A stretch of 64,000 nt of DNA from an uncultured Lacinutrix sp. (GTDB lineage Bacteria; Bacteroidota; Bacteroidia; Flavobacteriales; Flavobacteriaceae). The stretch covers positions 124,001-188,000 of the forward strand of contig NZ_CANMSJ010000001.1 of assembly GCF_947500605.1 (NCBI RefSeq), written 5' to 3'. The notes below the pieces were generated by a model. The model was given only the letters and a program-made list of their open reading frames with translations, made no database searches and had not been told where the DNA came from. Below, piece after piece: positions 1 to 8,520 of this stretch. Within the stretch, counting starts at the first letter, position 1, and every line of letters begins with the position of its first letter. The translations under genes and the position numbers were made by a program.

Positions 1-1541
1 CTCTCAGTATCTTTTGGGTGCAAACCAATACTAGGTTCATCGAGAATATACATAGAACCAACTAGGCTACTTCCTAAAGAAGTTGCAAGGTTAATTCTTT
101 GGCTTTCTCCACCAGATAAAGTGTTTGATTTTCTGTTTAATGTTAAATAATCTAAACCTACTTTAGATAGGAAAGCCAAACGATTTTCAATTTCTTTTAA
201 TAATCGCTTTGCAATAGTATTATCATGCTCATTAAGCTCTAATTCCTTAAAGAAAATTGATAGTTTATCTAGTGGCATTTCTACCAAATCGGTTAAAGTA
301 GCGCCTGCTATTTTTACATAATTAGCTTCTGGTCTTAAACGTTTACCGTTACAAAATTTACATTTCGTTTTACCTCTGTAACGCGATAACATTACTCGGT
401 TTTGTATTTTGTACGCTTTACTTTCTAGTTCTGCAAAGAAGGTGTTTAAACCTTCAAAATATTTATTGCCAGACCACACTAGGTCTTTGTATTTTTGTTC
501 TAATTCAAAATATGGTTTGTGTATAGGGAAATCGAATTTATGGCAATTATTAACCAATTGATCGCGATACCAACTCATGCTTTCTCCTCTCCAAGGAAAA
601 ATAGCATTCTCGTATACAGATAATGCTGTGTTTGGGATCACTAAATCATCATCAATACCAATAACATCTCCATAACCTTCACACTTTGGACAAGCACCGT
701 AAGGATTATTAAAACTGAATAAATGTACATTTGGTTCTAAAAAAGTTATGCCATCTAATTCAAATTTATTAGAAAATTGTCTAGAGGTATTATCACTTAA
801 TTGTTCTATAAAACACTCTCCCTTACCTTCAAAAAAGGCAGTCTGTATCGCATCTGCTAATCTGTTATAGAAATCCTCATCATCTTTAGTAACAATTCTA
901 TCAACTACTAAATAAAGATCTTTAGTTTTTTCTGTAATGCCTTCAGCTTTATCCAACCGTAAAACTTCGCCATTGGCTTTTATTCTAGCATAACCTTGTG
1001 CGTTTAAGGCTTTTAATTTGTCACTCATTTCACGACCATCTTCAAGATGAATAGGAGCGAGGAGTAATAATTTTTCGCCTATTGCTATAGATTTTACATA
1101 GTTTAAAACATCTGTAACGCTGTCTTTTTTTACTTCTAGTCCAGAAACAGGAGAATAAGTTCTACCAACTCTAGCGAACAGTAATTTAAGATAATCGTAA
1201 ATTTCTGTAGTTGTACCAACGGTTGAACGTGGATTTGTAGAATTCACTTTTTGCTCTATAGCAATGGCAGGAGCAATTCCTTTTATATAATCTACTTTAG
1301 GTTTGTTTAAACGACCTAAAAACTGTCTAGCATAACTAGAAAGGCTCTCTACATAACGTCTTTGACCTTCGGCATACAAGGTGTCGAAAGCTAAACTAGA
1401 CTTTCCAGAACCAGATAAACCGGTAATAACAACGAGTTTATTTCTTGGAATTACAACATCAATATTTTTTAAATTGTGCAATTTGGCACCTTTAATAATG
1501 ATATTGTGTTTAGGGTTTACTTCGGAAAGCTTAGTGTTCAT
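1..1541 (-). CDS. uvrA: Excinuclease ABC subunit A, partial (3' end beyond window)
   Basis: UvrA is the damage-recognising ATPase of nucleotide excision repair and loads UvrB on DNA. Only the first ~513 codons are present; the gene continues past the left edge. Reading from ATG at 1541 I see Walker A GLSGSGKSS followed by LYAEGQRRYVESLSSYA, then LFSFNNPYGACPKCEGYG, then CKFCNGKRLRPEA, and near the edge the ABC signature LSGGESQRINLA with Walker B ILDEPSIGLHP. The CxxC pair that precedes the LFSFNNP strand in proteobacterial UvrA is missing here, so that zinc module seems half-built; I believe this is common in Bacteroidetes. A TATCTTTG box on the minus strand (1574..1567) is the likely -7 element. 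Identity is secure. Confidence 0.97.
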   Translation of the reverse strand, partial: MNTKLSEVNPKHNIIIKGAKLHNLKNIDVVIPRNKLVVITGLSGSGKSSLAFDTLYAEGQRRYVESLSSYARQFLGRLNKPKVDYIKGIAPAIAIEQKVNSTNPRSTVGTTTEIYDYLKLLFARVGRTYSPVSGLEVKKDSVTDVLNYVKSIAIGEKLLLLAPIHLEDGREMSDKLKALNAQGYARIKANGEVLRLDKAEGITEKTKDLYLVVDRIVTKDDEDFYNRLADAIQTAFFEGKGECFIEQLSDNTSRQFSNKFELDGITFLEPNVHLFSFNNPYGACPKCEGYGDVIGIDDDLVIPNTALSVYENAIFPWRGESMSWYRDQLVNNCHKFDFPIHKPYFELEQKYKDLVWSGNKYFEGLNTFFAELESKAYKIQNRVMLSRYRGKTKCKFCNGKRLRPEANYVKIAGATLTDLVEMPLDKLSIFFKELELNEHDNTIAKRLLKEIENRLAFLSKVGLDYLTLNRKSNTLSGGESQRINLATSLGSSLVGSMYILDEPSIGLHPKDTE

Positions 1542-1566
1542 AAGTGTTTTTAATCTAAAAGAATAA

Positions 1567-1574
1567 CAAAGATA
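1567..1574 (-). promoter_or_regulatory. Putative -7 box of uvrA
   Basis: TATCTTTG on the minus strand fits the Bacteroidetes -7 consensus TAnnTTTG and lies 26 nt before the uvrA ATG. No clear TTTG -33 element is seen at the right distance, so this is a motif-only call. Confidence 0.45.
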
Positions 1575-1637
1575 ACACTTAAAAGGAGCTTCTTAAAAAG
1601 AATATTGTGCAATAAAATGTTAAATTTTCAAATTATT

Positions 1638-1670
1638 TTTGCTTTTTTGGAATGATTGTTGTTATATTTA
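1638..1670 (+). promoter_or_regulatory. Putative promoter of the sigma factor gene
   Basis: TTTG (1638-1641) and TATATTTA (1663-1670) are separated by 21 nt, close to the Bacteroidetes TTTG / TAnnTTTG layout with one mismatch in the -7 box. It would give a leader of roughly 90 nt before 1767. Confidence 0.35.
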
Positions 1671-1766
1671 CCTCAATATTAATAAACTAATTGTCAAGCC
1701 TATAATACAACATTACTTTTTAAATTAATTAACCAAGCTGAAGCCCTAACTTCTGCAATAAAAGTA

Positions 1767-2357
1767 ATGATTATGCGACAAGAACTTATCTCAGATGCTA
1801 CTCTAGTTAGTAGTTATATTGGAGGCGACGAATCTTCTCTAGAAGTTTTAATTAAAAGACACAAACAACGTATTTACAGTTTTATATACTCTAAAGTCTA
1901 CGATAGAGATATTGCTGAAGATGTTTTTCAAGACACCTTTATTAAGGTTATTCGTACGCTTAAATTAGGGAAATATAACGAAGAAGGTAAATTTTTACCG
2001 TGGGTTATGCGTATTGCTCATAATTTGGTAATCGACCATTTTAGAAAGAGTAATCGTATGCCTAAATTTCAAAATAGTGGAGATTTTAGTATTTTTTCTG
2101 TGTTAAGCGACACGAGTTTAAATGCTGAAAAAGCAATTATTAAAGACCAAGTAGAAAGCGATGTTAGACGTTTAATAGAAGAATTACCAGACGACCAAAA
2201 GGAAGTTTTAGTAATGCGTATGTATCAAGATATGAGTTTTAAAGAAATCTCAGACCGAACAGGCGTAAGTATAAATACAGCATTAGGGCGTATGCGTTAT
2301 GCATTAATTAATATGCGTAAAGTAATAGAAAAGCATAATATTATTTTAACGAATTAA
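1767..2357 (+). CDS. RNA polymerase sigma factor, sigma-70 (ECF-like) family
   Basis: A 196-aa two-domain sigma factor that would direct RNA polymerase to a set of promoters. Region 2 lies about residues 28-95 (DIAEDVFQDTFIKVIR, then FLPWVMRIAHNLVIDHFRK) and region 4 about 138-188 (LPDDQKEVLVMRMYQDMSFKEI, then the recognition helix TGVSINTALGRMRYAL). No anti-sigma gene is adjacent; instead a 47-aa gene follows 58 bp downstream and shares the terminator at 2566. Two close ATGs (1767, 1773) could start it. This compact single-copy type, without an anti-sigma partner, is widespread in Flavobacteriaceae as far as I remember, so a housekeeping or stress role is possible; the regulon cannot be read from the sequence. 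Confidence 0.92.
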   Translation: MIMRQELISDATLVSSYIGGDESSLEVLIKRHKQRIYSFIYSKVYDRDIAEDVFQDTFIKVIRTLKLGKYNEEGKFLPWVMRIAHNLVIDHFRKSNRMPKFQNSGDFSIFSVLSDTSLNAEKAIIKDQVESDVRRLIEELPDDQKEVLVMRMYQDMSFKEISDRTGVSINTALGRMRYALINMRKVIEKHNIILTN

Positions 2358-2415
2358 TTTTATACAATATTAGAATAAATGTTGCGTTATTTATTTGAAA
2401 CAAAAAATCAAATAC

Positions 2416-2559
2416 ATGGCAAAAATTTACTCTGAGAATTCTAAAAATGCAAAAAAAATGAATCCTAATGATGAAACCATAAGTTTCATTCTTAATTACT
2501 CCAAGGCTTTAAGTGTTATAAATTATAAAAAAATGAAGTTTGAAGCACTTCTGAATTAG
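2416..2559 (+). CDS. Conserved-looking 47-aa protein downstream of the sigma factor
   Basis: An ATG-initiated 47-codon frame (starts MAKIYSENSKNAKKMNP, ends YKKMKFEALLN) lying 58 bp after the sigma gene and ending 7 bp before a strong terminator. The protein is basic, has no signal peptide or membrane segment, and carries a central NYSKAL-type helix. Codon use looks like the neighbours and I recall similar short proteins beside the same sigma factor in other flavobacteria, but I cannot check this here. Function unknown; a regulator or partner of the sigma factor is only suggested by position. Confidence 0.7.
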   Translation: MAKIYSENSKNAKKMNPNDETISFILNYSKALSVINYKKMKFEALLN

Positions 2560-2565
2560 ACTGAG

Positions 2566-2600
2566 AGATCCTGTTTTTTTATAAATCAGGATCTTTTTTT
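2566..2600 (+). terminator. Rho-independent terminator after sigma factor unit
   Basis: AGATCCTG (2566-2573) pairs with CAGGATCT (2587-2594) and is followed by a run of T to 2600. It overlaps the last codons of the convergent lipoprotein gene. Confidence 0.85.
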
Positions 2601-3134
2601 GAATTGTAATTCTAGATAATTTTGGGTTCTTAAGTATTCTTTTCTAAGGGCTTCCAAATAATTAATTACTTTTTTATTACTTGGGTGTTCAGGCTTTAAA
2701 CAGTTTTTTAAAGCATCATCGTAAACGGTTAGTAAAATGTACCATTTGCCGACTCTTTTTGAATAATTATCTTCAAAAAGCCTTGAATTACCATTAGATT
2801 CTCTTTTTGCATCTATAGCTGCTAAAGCTAAATTAACGGTTTTTGTTTCTCTTTCTGTCTCTCTGTAAGATAAATAATAGGTTTTATTATCTATTTTAAA
2901 AGGTGTATTGGCACCAACGTTTACATGGTATAAGCTATATTTGGCGTTTAAATAATTATAAAATTCACCATCATCTTTTGGATCGTTAAATATAAATGAG
3001 GTCTCTTTTGGGAGTTTCCTTTTAAATTTCTTTGCTGTAGTAATTTTATGGTTTTCAATATTTGGTGCAATCTTTACAGGAAAGCAAGATGATGTTAATA
3101 GTAAAATAACTAAGATTAGAAGTTGGTTTTTCAT
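2586..3134 (-). CDS. Putative lipoprotein of unknown function
   Basis: 182 aa with an N-terminal signal segment MKNQLLILVILLLTSSC that ends in a lipobox-like Cys at residue 17, so it is expected to be lipid-anchored in the periplasm or outer membrane. The mature part is rich in Lys, Tyr and Asn, with no motif I recognise (FIFNDPKDDGEFYNYLN, YYLSYRETERETKTVNLALAA, KRVGKWYILLTVYDD). It converges on the sigma factor unit and its stop lies inside that unit's terminator. It is followed upstream by nth with a 70-bp gap. I call it a conserved-style flavobacterial lipoprotein without assigned function. Confidence 0.8.
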   Translation of the reverse strand: MKNQLLILVILLLTSSCFPVKIAPNIENHKITTAKKFKRKLPKETSFIFNDPKDDGEFYNYLNAKYSLYHVNVGANTPFKIDNKTYYLSYRETERETKTVNLALAAIDAKRESNGNSRLFEDNYSKRVGKWYILLTVYDDALKNCLKPEHPSNKKVINYLEALRKEYLRTQNYLELQFKKRS

Positions 3135-3204
3135 AAGTTAGATTTTCTACTAAGCATCAATTATTAGACCATAAAGTATAGGTTACTATTTATATGGAAA
3201 ACTA

Positions 3205-3861
3205 CTATTTTTTAGATTTTTCGTAGTCATTTATAACAGTACTTCTACCAATAGTTTTTGTAATAATATCTTTATCTAAATCCCAACCTCGAGCAGGTGA
3301 GTATTCTCTACCATACCAAATAATTTGTAAATGTAAATCGTTCCAAGTTTCTTTTGGAAACAAACGTTTAGCGTCTTTTTCGGTCTGTACTACATTTTTT
3401 CCATTGGTTAAATTCCATCGGTACATTAATCTGTGAATGTGTGTATCTACAGGAAATGCAGGCACACCAAAAGCTTGAGACATTACAACACCAGCTGTTT
3501 TGTGGCCAACTGCCGGTAAAGCTTCTAAGTGTTCAAAACTTTGTGGTACTTCACCGTTGTGTTTGTCTATTAGAATATGAGAGAGTCCATGAATACCTTT
3601 GCTTTTCATAGGAGATAGACCACAAGGTCTTATTATTTCTTTTATTTCCTCTACGCTCATTTTTATCATATCGTAAGGGTTATCTGCTTTAGCAAAAAGT
3701 AGTGGCGTAATTTGGTTTACGCGTACATCTGTACATTGAGCAGACAATAAAACGGCTATTAATAAAGTATATGGATCTTTATGATCTAAAGGAATTGGTA
3801 TCTCTGGATAAAGTTCATTTAACGTATTTATAACAAAATTTACCTTTTCTTGCTTATTCAT
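3205..3861 (-). CDS. nth: Endonuclease III, HhH-GPD DNA glycosylase/AP lyase
   Basis: Removes oxidised pyrimidines in base excision repair and cuts the abasic site. The helix-hairpin-helix LPAVGHKTAGVV carries the catalytic Lys (K121) and FPVDTHIHR the catalytic Asp (D139), the same positions as in E. coli within one residue. At 218 aa the length is typical. The C-terminal Cys-x6-Cys-x2-Cys-x5-Cys motif that holds the 4Fe-4S cluster in E. coli Nth is absent; the end reads WYGREYSPARGWDLDKDI instead, so this enzyme should lack the cluster. It is divergent from bcp with a short shared gap. Confidence 0.95.
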   Translation of the reverse strand: MNKQEKVNFVINTLNELYPEIPIPLDHKDPYTLLIAVLLSAQCTDVRVNQITPLLFAKADNPYDMIKMSVEEIKEIIRPCGLSPMKSKGIHGLSHILIDKHNGEVPQSFEHLEALPAVGHKTAGVVMSQAFGVPAFPVDTHIHRLMYRWNLTNGKNVVQTEKDAKRLFPKETWNDLHLQIIWYGREYSPARGWDLDKDIITKTIGRSTVINDYEKSKK

Positions 3862-3933
3862 TAGTCGTATTTTTGATAAAAGATACCAAAGTAATAATTT
3901 ATTGGTATAATAATGAAAACCAAAATTACAACT

Positions 3934-4389
3934 ATGAATACATTAAAGCAAGGAGATAAAGTACCAGATTTTACAGTTAACGATCAAAGTGGAAATGCAA
4001 TTTCTTTAAGCGACTATAGAGGAAAAAAGTTAATTGTATTCTTTTACCCAAAAGCGAGTACGCCAGGTTGTACAGCCGAAGCTTGTAATTTAACAGATAA
4101 TTATAAAACACTACAAGATAAAGGCTACGAGATATTGGGTGTAAGTGCCGATTCTGAAAAACGCCAAACTAATTTTAAGGAAAAATATAAATTTCCATTT
4201 CCTTTATTAGCAGATGAAAATAAAGAAGTAATTGAAGCTTTTGGAGTTTGGGGAGAAAAGAAATTTATGGGGAAAATCTATGACGGAATCCATAGAAAAA
4301 CCTTTTTAATAGACGAAAATGGAGTAGTTGCACATGTTATTGATAAAGTAAAGACTAAAGATCATGCGGCACAAATACTCGAATTATAA
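3934..4389 (+). CDS. bcp: Thioredoxin-dependent peroxiredoxin, BCP/PrxQ type
   Basis: Reduces hydrogen peroxide and organic peroxides using thioredoxin. The motif YPKASTPGCTAEACNL gives the peroxidatic Cys (C46) and the resolving Cys five residues on (C51), the classic BCP arrangement, with the later conserved segment ILGVSADS. I chose the ATG at 3934 (MNTLKQGDKVPDF) because family members begin there; an in-frame ATG at 3913 would add seven residues (MKTKITT) without homology. It is divergent from nth, so two oxidative-damage functions sit back to back. A terminator follows at 4404. Confidence 0.95.
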   Translation: MNTLKQGDKVPDFTVNDQSGNAISLSDYRGKKLIVFFYPKASTPGCTAEACNLTDNYKTLQDKGYEILGVSADSEKRQTNFKEKYKFPFPLLADENKEVIEAFGVWGEKKFMGKIYDGIHRKTFLIDENGVVAHVIDKVKTKDHAAQILEL

Positions 4390-4403
4390 ATAATAATTTT
4401 AAT

Positions 4404-4434
4404 AAAAAAAGCACTCATTGAGTGCTTTTTTTTA
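4404..4434. terminator. Bidirectional terminator after bcp
   Basis: A-run, then GCACTC ATT GAGTGC (4411-4425), then T-run to 4434. Works in sense for bcp; the A-run makes it able to act for the minus strand as well. Confidence 0.85.
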
Positions 4435-4485
4435 CATTTTTATATAGTAATAAAATATTTGCTGGTATTATATTTAATTACCTAA

Positions 4486-4526
4486 CAAAAAAGCTCAGAA
4501 TTATATTAATTCTGAGCTTTTTTATT
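4486..4526. terminator. Terminator of the lipoprotein/TonB receptor unit
   Basis: A perfect 12-bp stem (4492-4503 with 4507-4518, loop TAT) flanked by an A-run on the left and a T-run on the right, so it can act in both directions. It closes the minus-strand unit ending at 4545. Confidence 0.85.
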
Positions 4527-4544
4527 TTACTTTTTAATATTCTA

Positions 4545-5108
4545 TTATTGAATACTTACAGAAAAAGTAGCTTCAATATCAGTTTCACCACCAGCATCAG
4601 ATAAACCAGTATTTGGTTTAGTAGGCTCGTGACGTAATGTAAAAGTTAATGTTCCATTACTAGCTGCTCCAGCTTCTAATGTAAATTCTGTACCTAATGG
4701 ATTACCATTGCTATCGAAACTTGTATAAGTTGTAGTGACATCAAGATCTCCTCCAATAGTGTAAAAGAATTGGTGCTCATCACTTTCTTCTTCAACTTCT
4801 TCTGTAATATTCTCAGCAGGATTCTCAGTTTCATTAAGTAATTCTATAACTGCATTATAGGTAGTTCCGGCAACTAAATCTCCAGAAACATCAACAGTTG
4901 GAGCATTTGGTCCATCTCCATCTAAATCTTGTTTTTGTAATATAATTTCTGTTCCTCCACCTTCAGGTGTTAATGTTACAGTTACAGTAGTTATTATTTC
5001 TTCTTCATTTATAGGTGTTGGAATAGAAGAATTATCATCATCACTTGAACATGCTGTAGTTAAAAAAAGAGATAAGAATGCGATAGTTAAAAATTTAAAG
5101 TTTTTCAT
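4545..5108 (-). CDS. Acidic lipoprotein paired with TonB receptor
   Basis: 187 aa with a lipoprotein signal (MKNFKFLTIAFLSLFLTTAC, Cys at residue 20) followed by an acidic SSDDDN tether typical of surface or outer-membrane lipoproteins of Bacteroidetes. The body is a beta-rich, Thr/Glu-rich domain with TVTVTLTPEGGGTEIILQ, an Asp-rich stretch DLDGDGPNAP that could bind a divalent cation, and LTFTLRHEPTKP near the end. It begins 17 bp after the TonB receptor stop, so the two are co-transcribed, and I infer an accessory ligand-binding role. I recall similar pairs beside ZnuD-like receptors; substrate is not proven. Confidence 0.75.
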   Translation of the reverse strand: MKNFKFLTIAFLSLFLTTACSSDDDNSSIPTPINEEEIITTVTVTLTPEGGGTEIILQKQDLDGDGPNAPTVDVSGDLVAGTTYNAVIELLNETENPAENITEEVEEESDEHQFFYTIGGDLDVTTTYTSFDSNGNPLGTEFTLEAGAASNGTLTFTLRHEPTKPNTGLSDAGGETDIEATFSVSIQ

Positions 5109-5125
5109 TATTTTGTATTTTAAAA

Positions 5126-7528
5126 TTAATAATTTATTTTAAGGTTTATTAAAAAATTTCTACCTAAATCGTCTGCATAAAAGCGTGTGCGATTTAAGTA
5201 ATTACGGTAGGAAGTATTAAAAATATTAGAAACATCAAAACCTACCGTTAATGATGTTTTGTTACTTAATTTAAAGTCTGCACTAGAATTAAAGCTGAGT
5301 AAGTGGTAGGCATCAGGAGGAGTGCTAATGTCTACAATTTCTGTGGTTTCAGTTTCGGCAACAAATACCTCAAAGTTATTATCTGGGTATTCATTTTGTC
5401 TAAAAACATATTCACTTTCTAGCTTTAAGTATAGGTTATTTAGTTTTTTGTTATTATAAATAATAGCGTTTTTTGTGCTCGCAGCGGGCATGTTTATTAA
5501 AGCTTCGTCTAGGGCAGTGTCTTTTCCTTTTACTAAAGAAAATTGATTTTTAAATTGAAAATTATTTGTCAAGTTAAAAGCACTATTAACATCTACACCT
5601 AATAACCTTGCATTAGTTTGTCTATATTCCCAAACCTGAAAGTTTCCTCTAATAGTTTGCTGAATTTCTACGGGTTCAATGACAATAAAATCTTTAATAA
5701 AATTAACATAAGGATTTATTGAGAAACTAAAATTATTGCTTTCTCGTTGTAATGTTAACGATACTTTGTTTGCAGTTTCAGAATTGAATTGTAAATCTCC
5801 ATATTCTATTCTTGAAGCAGAATGGTGTAAACCTTCACTAAATAATTCTGAAGGATTAGGTGCTCTAGAAGCTAGAGAGTAATTGAATAATAATTTATAA
5901 TCGTCTTTAAATTGATAAGTTAATCCTGCTGTAGCAGAAGGATTGTAGAAATTTAATTTCGGATTTGCTAACACTTGATTTCCAAAGTCTCCATCAATTA
6001 CAATGTCTTGAAAAATAGTATCATAATCTCTACTTTCCCAAAACGAAGTTCTATAAAACTTTAATGCATCTAGATAAGTATAATCAAATCTAGCTCCAAT
6101 TTCAAAGAGCAGTTGGTTGTTAATTTTCTTATCTAAAACGGCATAAATTCCAGCGTTATATTTATCGTAATCAGGTATTAATCTTCTAACTCCCGTACTA
6201 GGATCTGCAAAATTAGTTTGGTATTGTCCTGTTAGACCTAATTTTAATTTTGTAGTACTAGAAATTTTAGAATCCAAATCTAAAAGTAGTGTGTGCGTAT
6301 TAAGTTTTAAATCTAAAGAAGCTTTGTCTTTGTCATCTCCACGTCTTACGTCAAACTCTAATCTATTATTTTGTTGAAAGCCATACTGAAAATTTAATGT
6401 GCCAATGTTCTCAAGCTTTTTAAAAGCTTTAATTCTTGCTAGATGGTGTGTAACATCTTGGTAAGGAGCGTCTAAATTGTATGTAAAATCTTCAATATAT
6501 AAAGGTTCTTGGCTATTAATAGCTCTAACCTGGTCTTGTGCACCTCCCAAATGTGAAGCTCTTAAAATACCAGTTTTTACTTTATACAACGAGTAATAGG
6601 CTTCTATGCCAGAGTTAAATTTATTTACACCACCACGCAAAGAGAAACTATGCTCAAAAACACCTGTATTACTCAGGTTATAATCCGGTGCATTAAAATC
6701 TCCAAAGCGTTTGGTAGAACCTTGTACTTTTCCATACCAACCACTTTTAAAACTTTTGGTTAGTTGAGATGTTATAGATCCGCCACGACCATTGGTAGCA
6801 CCAGTAATAATTGTTTTGCCATATAAACTATCTTTTACAGGTGTTTTAGCATTTTCAGTAATAATTATACCGCCTATAGCATTTCCGCTATACTGTAAAG
6901 CACTTGCTCCTTTTATTACAGTAATATTGTCTATTGCATTAATGTCTATATTAGGAGCATGTTCGGATCCCCAATCTTGATCTTCCATTCTTAAACCATC
7001 ATTCATTACAACAACTCTACTACTGTGTAAACCATTAATTATTGGCTTAACAATTGTGTTTCCTGTATTTAAAGAAGAAACACCAGAAATATTATTTAAA
7101 ACATCGCCTAGAGATTTAGCACTATTTCTGTCTATATCTTCTTTTGATATTTTATTTTCTAGAGTAGTGTTAGATTTCTTTTCTACACTTTTCCCTTCTA
7201 AAATAATTTCATTTAATTCTTCTAAATGATGTTCAAGACGAAAAGTTTTATCAATATCGCCAGAAACAGCTATTGTATAGGTTTTAGAGTCGCAGAATGC
7301 ATGATACACTTCAATAGTATATGTTCGATTACATAAACCTGAGATGCTAAATTCACCTTGAAAATTAGTTAAAGCTATTTGCTTAGTCTCTAAAACGGTA
7401 ACTTTAGCATCAATTAAAATTGTGCTATCATGTTGGTCTATTACTTTTCCAGTAATTGTGTTTTCACAATTTTGTGAAATAGCAATTTGACTACTTATAA
7501 AAAGTAAACTTATAAAAAATAAACGCAT
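5126..7528 (-). CDS. TonB-dependent receptor, possibly metal (zinc) uptake
   Basis: 800-aa outer-membrane receptor. Order: signal peptide (1-18), CarboxypepD_reg-like domain about 25-95 (ITGKVIDQHDSTILIDAKV), plug domain about 120-230 (SLGDVLNNISGVSSLNTGN, then GASALQYSGNAIGGIIITE), and a 22-strand-type beta barrel to the C-terminal aromatic end FLINLKINY. The segment RAPNPSELFSEGLHHSASRI followed by EYGDLQ resembles the region of ZnuD-type zinc receptors (ELYA-G-H-AT---E-G). With a His-rich small protein upstream and an Asp-rich lipoprotein downstream, I infer metal import; the family alone would also allow other ligands. Confidence 0.88.
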   Translation of the reverse strand: MRLFFISLLFISSQIAISQNCENTITGKVIDQHDSTILIDAKVTVLETKQIALTNFQGEFSISGLCNRTYTIEVYHAFCDSKTYTIAVSGDIDKTFRLEHHLEELNEIILEGKSVEKKSNTTLENKISKEDIDRNSAKSLGDVLNNISGVSSLNTGNTIVKPIINGLHSSRVVVMNDGLRMEDQDWGSEHAPNIDINAIDNITVIKGASALQYSGNAIGGIIITENAKTPVKDSLYGKTIITGATNGRGGSITSQLTKSFKSGWYGKVQGSTKRFGDFNAPDYNLSNTGVFEHSFSLRGGVNKFNSGIEAYYSLYKVKTGILRASHLGGAQDQVRAINSQEPLYIEDFTYNLDAPYQDVTHHLARIKAFKKLENIGTLNFQYGFQQNNRLEFDVRRGDDKDKASLDLKLNTHTLLLDLDSKISSTTKLKLGLTGQYQTNFADPSTGVRRLIPDYDKYNAGIYAVLDKKINNQLLFEIGARFDYTYLDALKFYRTSFWESRDYDTIFQDIVIDGDFGNQVLANPKLNFYNPSATAGLTYQFKDDYKLLFNYSLASRAPNPSELFSEGLHHSASRIEYGDLQFNSETANKVSLTLQRESNNFSFSINPYVNFIKDFIVIEPVEIQQTIRGNFQVWEYRQTNARLLGVDVNSAFNLTNNFQFKNQFSLVKGKDTALDEALINMPAASTKNAIIYNNKKLNNLYLKLESEYVFRQNEYPDNNFEVFVAETETTEIVDISTPPDAYHLLSFNSSADFKLSNKTSLTVGFDVSNIFNTSYRNYLNRTRFYADDLGRNFLINLKINY

Positions 7529-7651
7529 AATTGTAAAGCGTATTATTAGTTAAACGCACAAAAGCATTTAACTAATTTATATGTTAAGATGGTTTTTTTA
7601 TGAGTGTATCATAAAAAAGAAGATTGGTAAATTACTTTAGAATAAAGTAAT

Positions 7652-7996
7652 TTAAGAGAAAATAATTAATGAAGAAGGAGGGCCTCTTAATGCAATACCA
7701 ATACTTTCGTAGCTGCTAATATAAAAATATTGATTATCAATTTTTTTATGATTATTTTGAAATATAGGTATAATAACGTCGTTAAAAACGAACGAAAAAG
7801 TATTATTTAATTTAAACTTGTAAAATTCACAGTCTACCTCAATTTCGTGAAAATGAGTATCTGATGGATTATTACAAACCTCGTGTTTATGATCCTCAAA
7901 AACATGAGCAAACTTTACAGCAGAAGGAAAAAGAACAACAAGCAAAAGGAGTATTGCCGTGCCTTTAAATAATATATGTTGTAATTTTTGCTTCAT
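7652..7996 (-). CDS. Small membrane-anchored His-rich protein
   Basis: 114 aa with one hydrophobic segment near the N-terminus (about residues 10-28, GTAILLLLVVLFPSAVKFAH) followed by a His/Cys cluster: HVFEDHKHEVC, then HFHEIEVDC. This looks like a metal-binding patch on the periplasmic side. The ATG follows directly on the stop codon of the upstream membrane gene (TAA at 7999-7997, ATG at 7996-7994), so translation is coupled. Downstream, after 123 bp, comes the TonB receptor. I have seen such small proteins before ZnuD-like receptors in flavobacteria; a metal chaperone or sensor is inferred, not shown. Confidence 0.75.
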   Translation of the reverse strand: MKQKLQHILFKGTAILLLLVVLFPSAVKFAHVFEDHKHEVCNNPSDTHFHEIEVDCEFYKFKLNNTFSFVFNDVIIPIFQNNHKKIDNQYFYISSYESIGIALRGPPSSLIIFS

Positions 7997-8491
7997 TTAA
8001 TCTAAATACCTACCTAAGCCAAAACGGCGTAACATTTTTTTCTCAAATTCCCAGAAAAATTTACCTTGACCAAGTAAGTAACCAATTGTTACTAGTAAAA
8101 CTTGATAAAAAATAAGCCCAATGATAATATATAAAATCCAATAGACAAAGACATTTAAGTTTTCTTTAGTAATTCCTATAAACTTAATAAAAGGTCTGCC
8201 TACCAATAAAGAGGAAGAACCAGTGATTGCAAAAACTATAAATATTCTAATTATTTCCCAGCGTTGTTTAACAACCCATTTGTTTTCTAACTTCTTGAAT
8301 ATTAGCAAAACTAAACGTAAAAGAAAGAAAGCTATTAAAAGTGCAAATGCAATTTGAAATGCTATATGGGATTCCTTTCTAAACAATCCAGCTATTTTAA
8401 AGCTAGAATAGAAGAGACCTAACAACCCAATTAAAGGAAATAGTAATTGCCAGTTTTTTGTAATCTCCCAACGTTTTTTAAATTGCTTCAT
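7997..8491 (-). CDS. Conserved membrane protein (DUF6787-like)
   Basis: 164 aa with four to five hydrophobic helices. The motif K-RWEI occurs twice, as KKRWEITKNWQLLFPLIGL near residue 5 and KQRWEIIRIFIVFAITGSSS near residue 75, suggesting an internal duplication. The C-terminal tail FWEFEKKMLRRFGLGRYLD is basic and probably cytoplasmic. From memory this matches the flavobacterial family DUF6787; no function is known. It sits between a lipoprotein gene (29 bp upstream) and the His-rich protein, which it abuts without a gap. Confidence 0.75.
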   Translation of the reverse strand: MKQFKKRWEITKNWQLLFPLIGLLGLFYSSFKIAGLFRKESHIAFQIAFALLIAFFLLRLVLLIFKKLENKWVVKQRWEIIRIFIVFAITGSSSLLVGRPFIKFIGITKENLNVFVYWILYIIIGLIFYQVLLVTIGYLLGQGKFFWEFEKKMLRRFGLGRYLD

Positions 8492-8520
8492 TGCCTTTTT
8501 TTAGAAGCTGCAAATATAAA

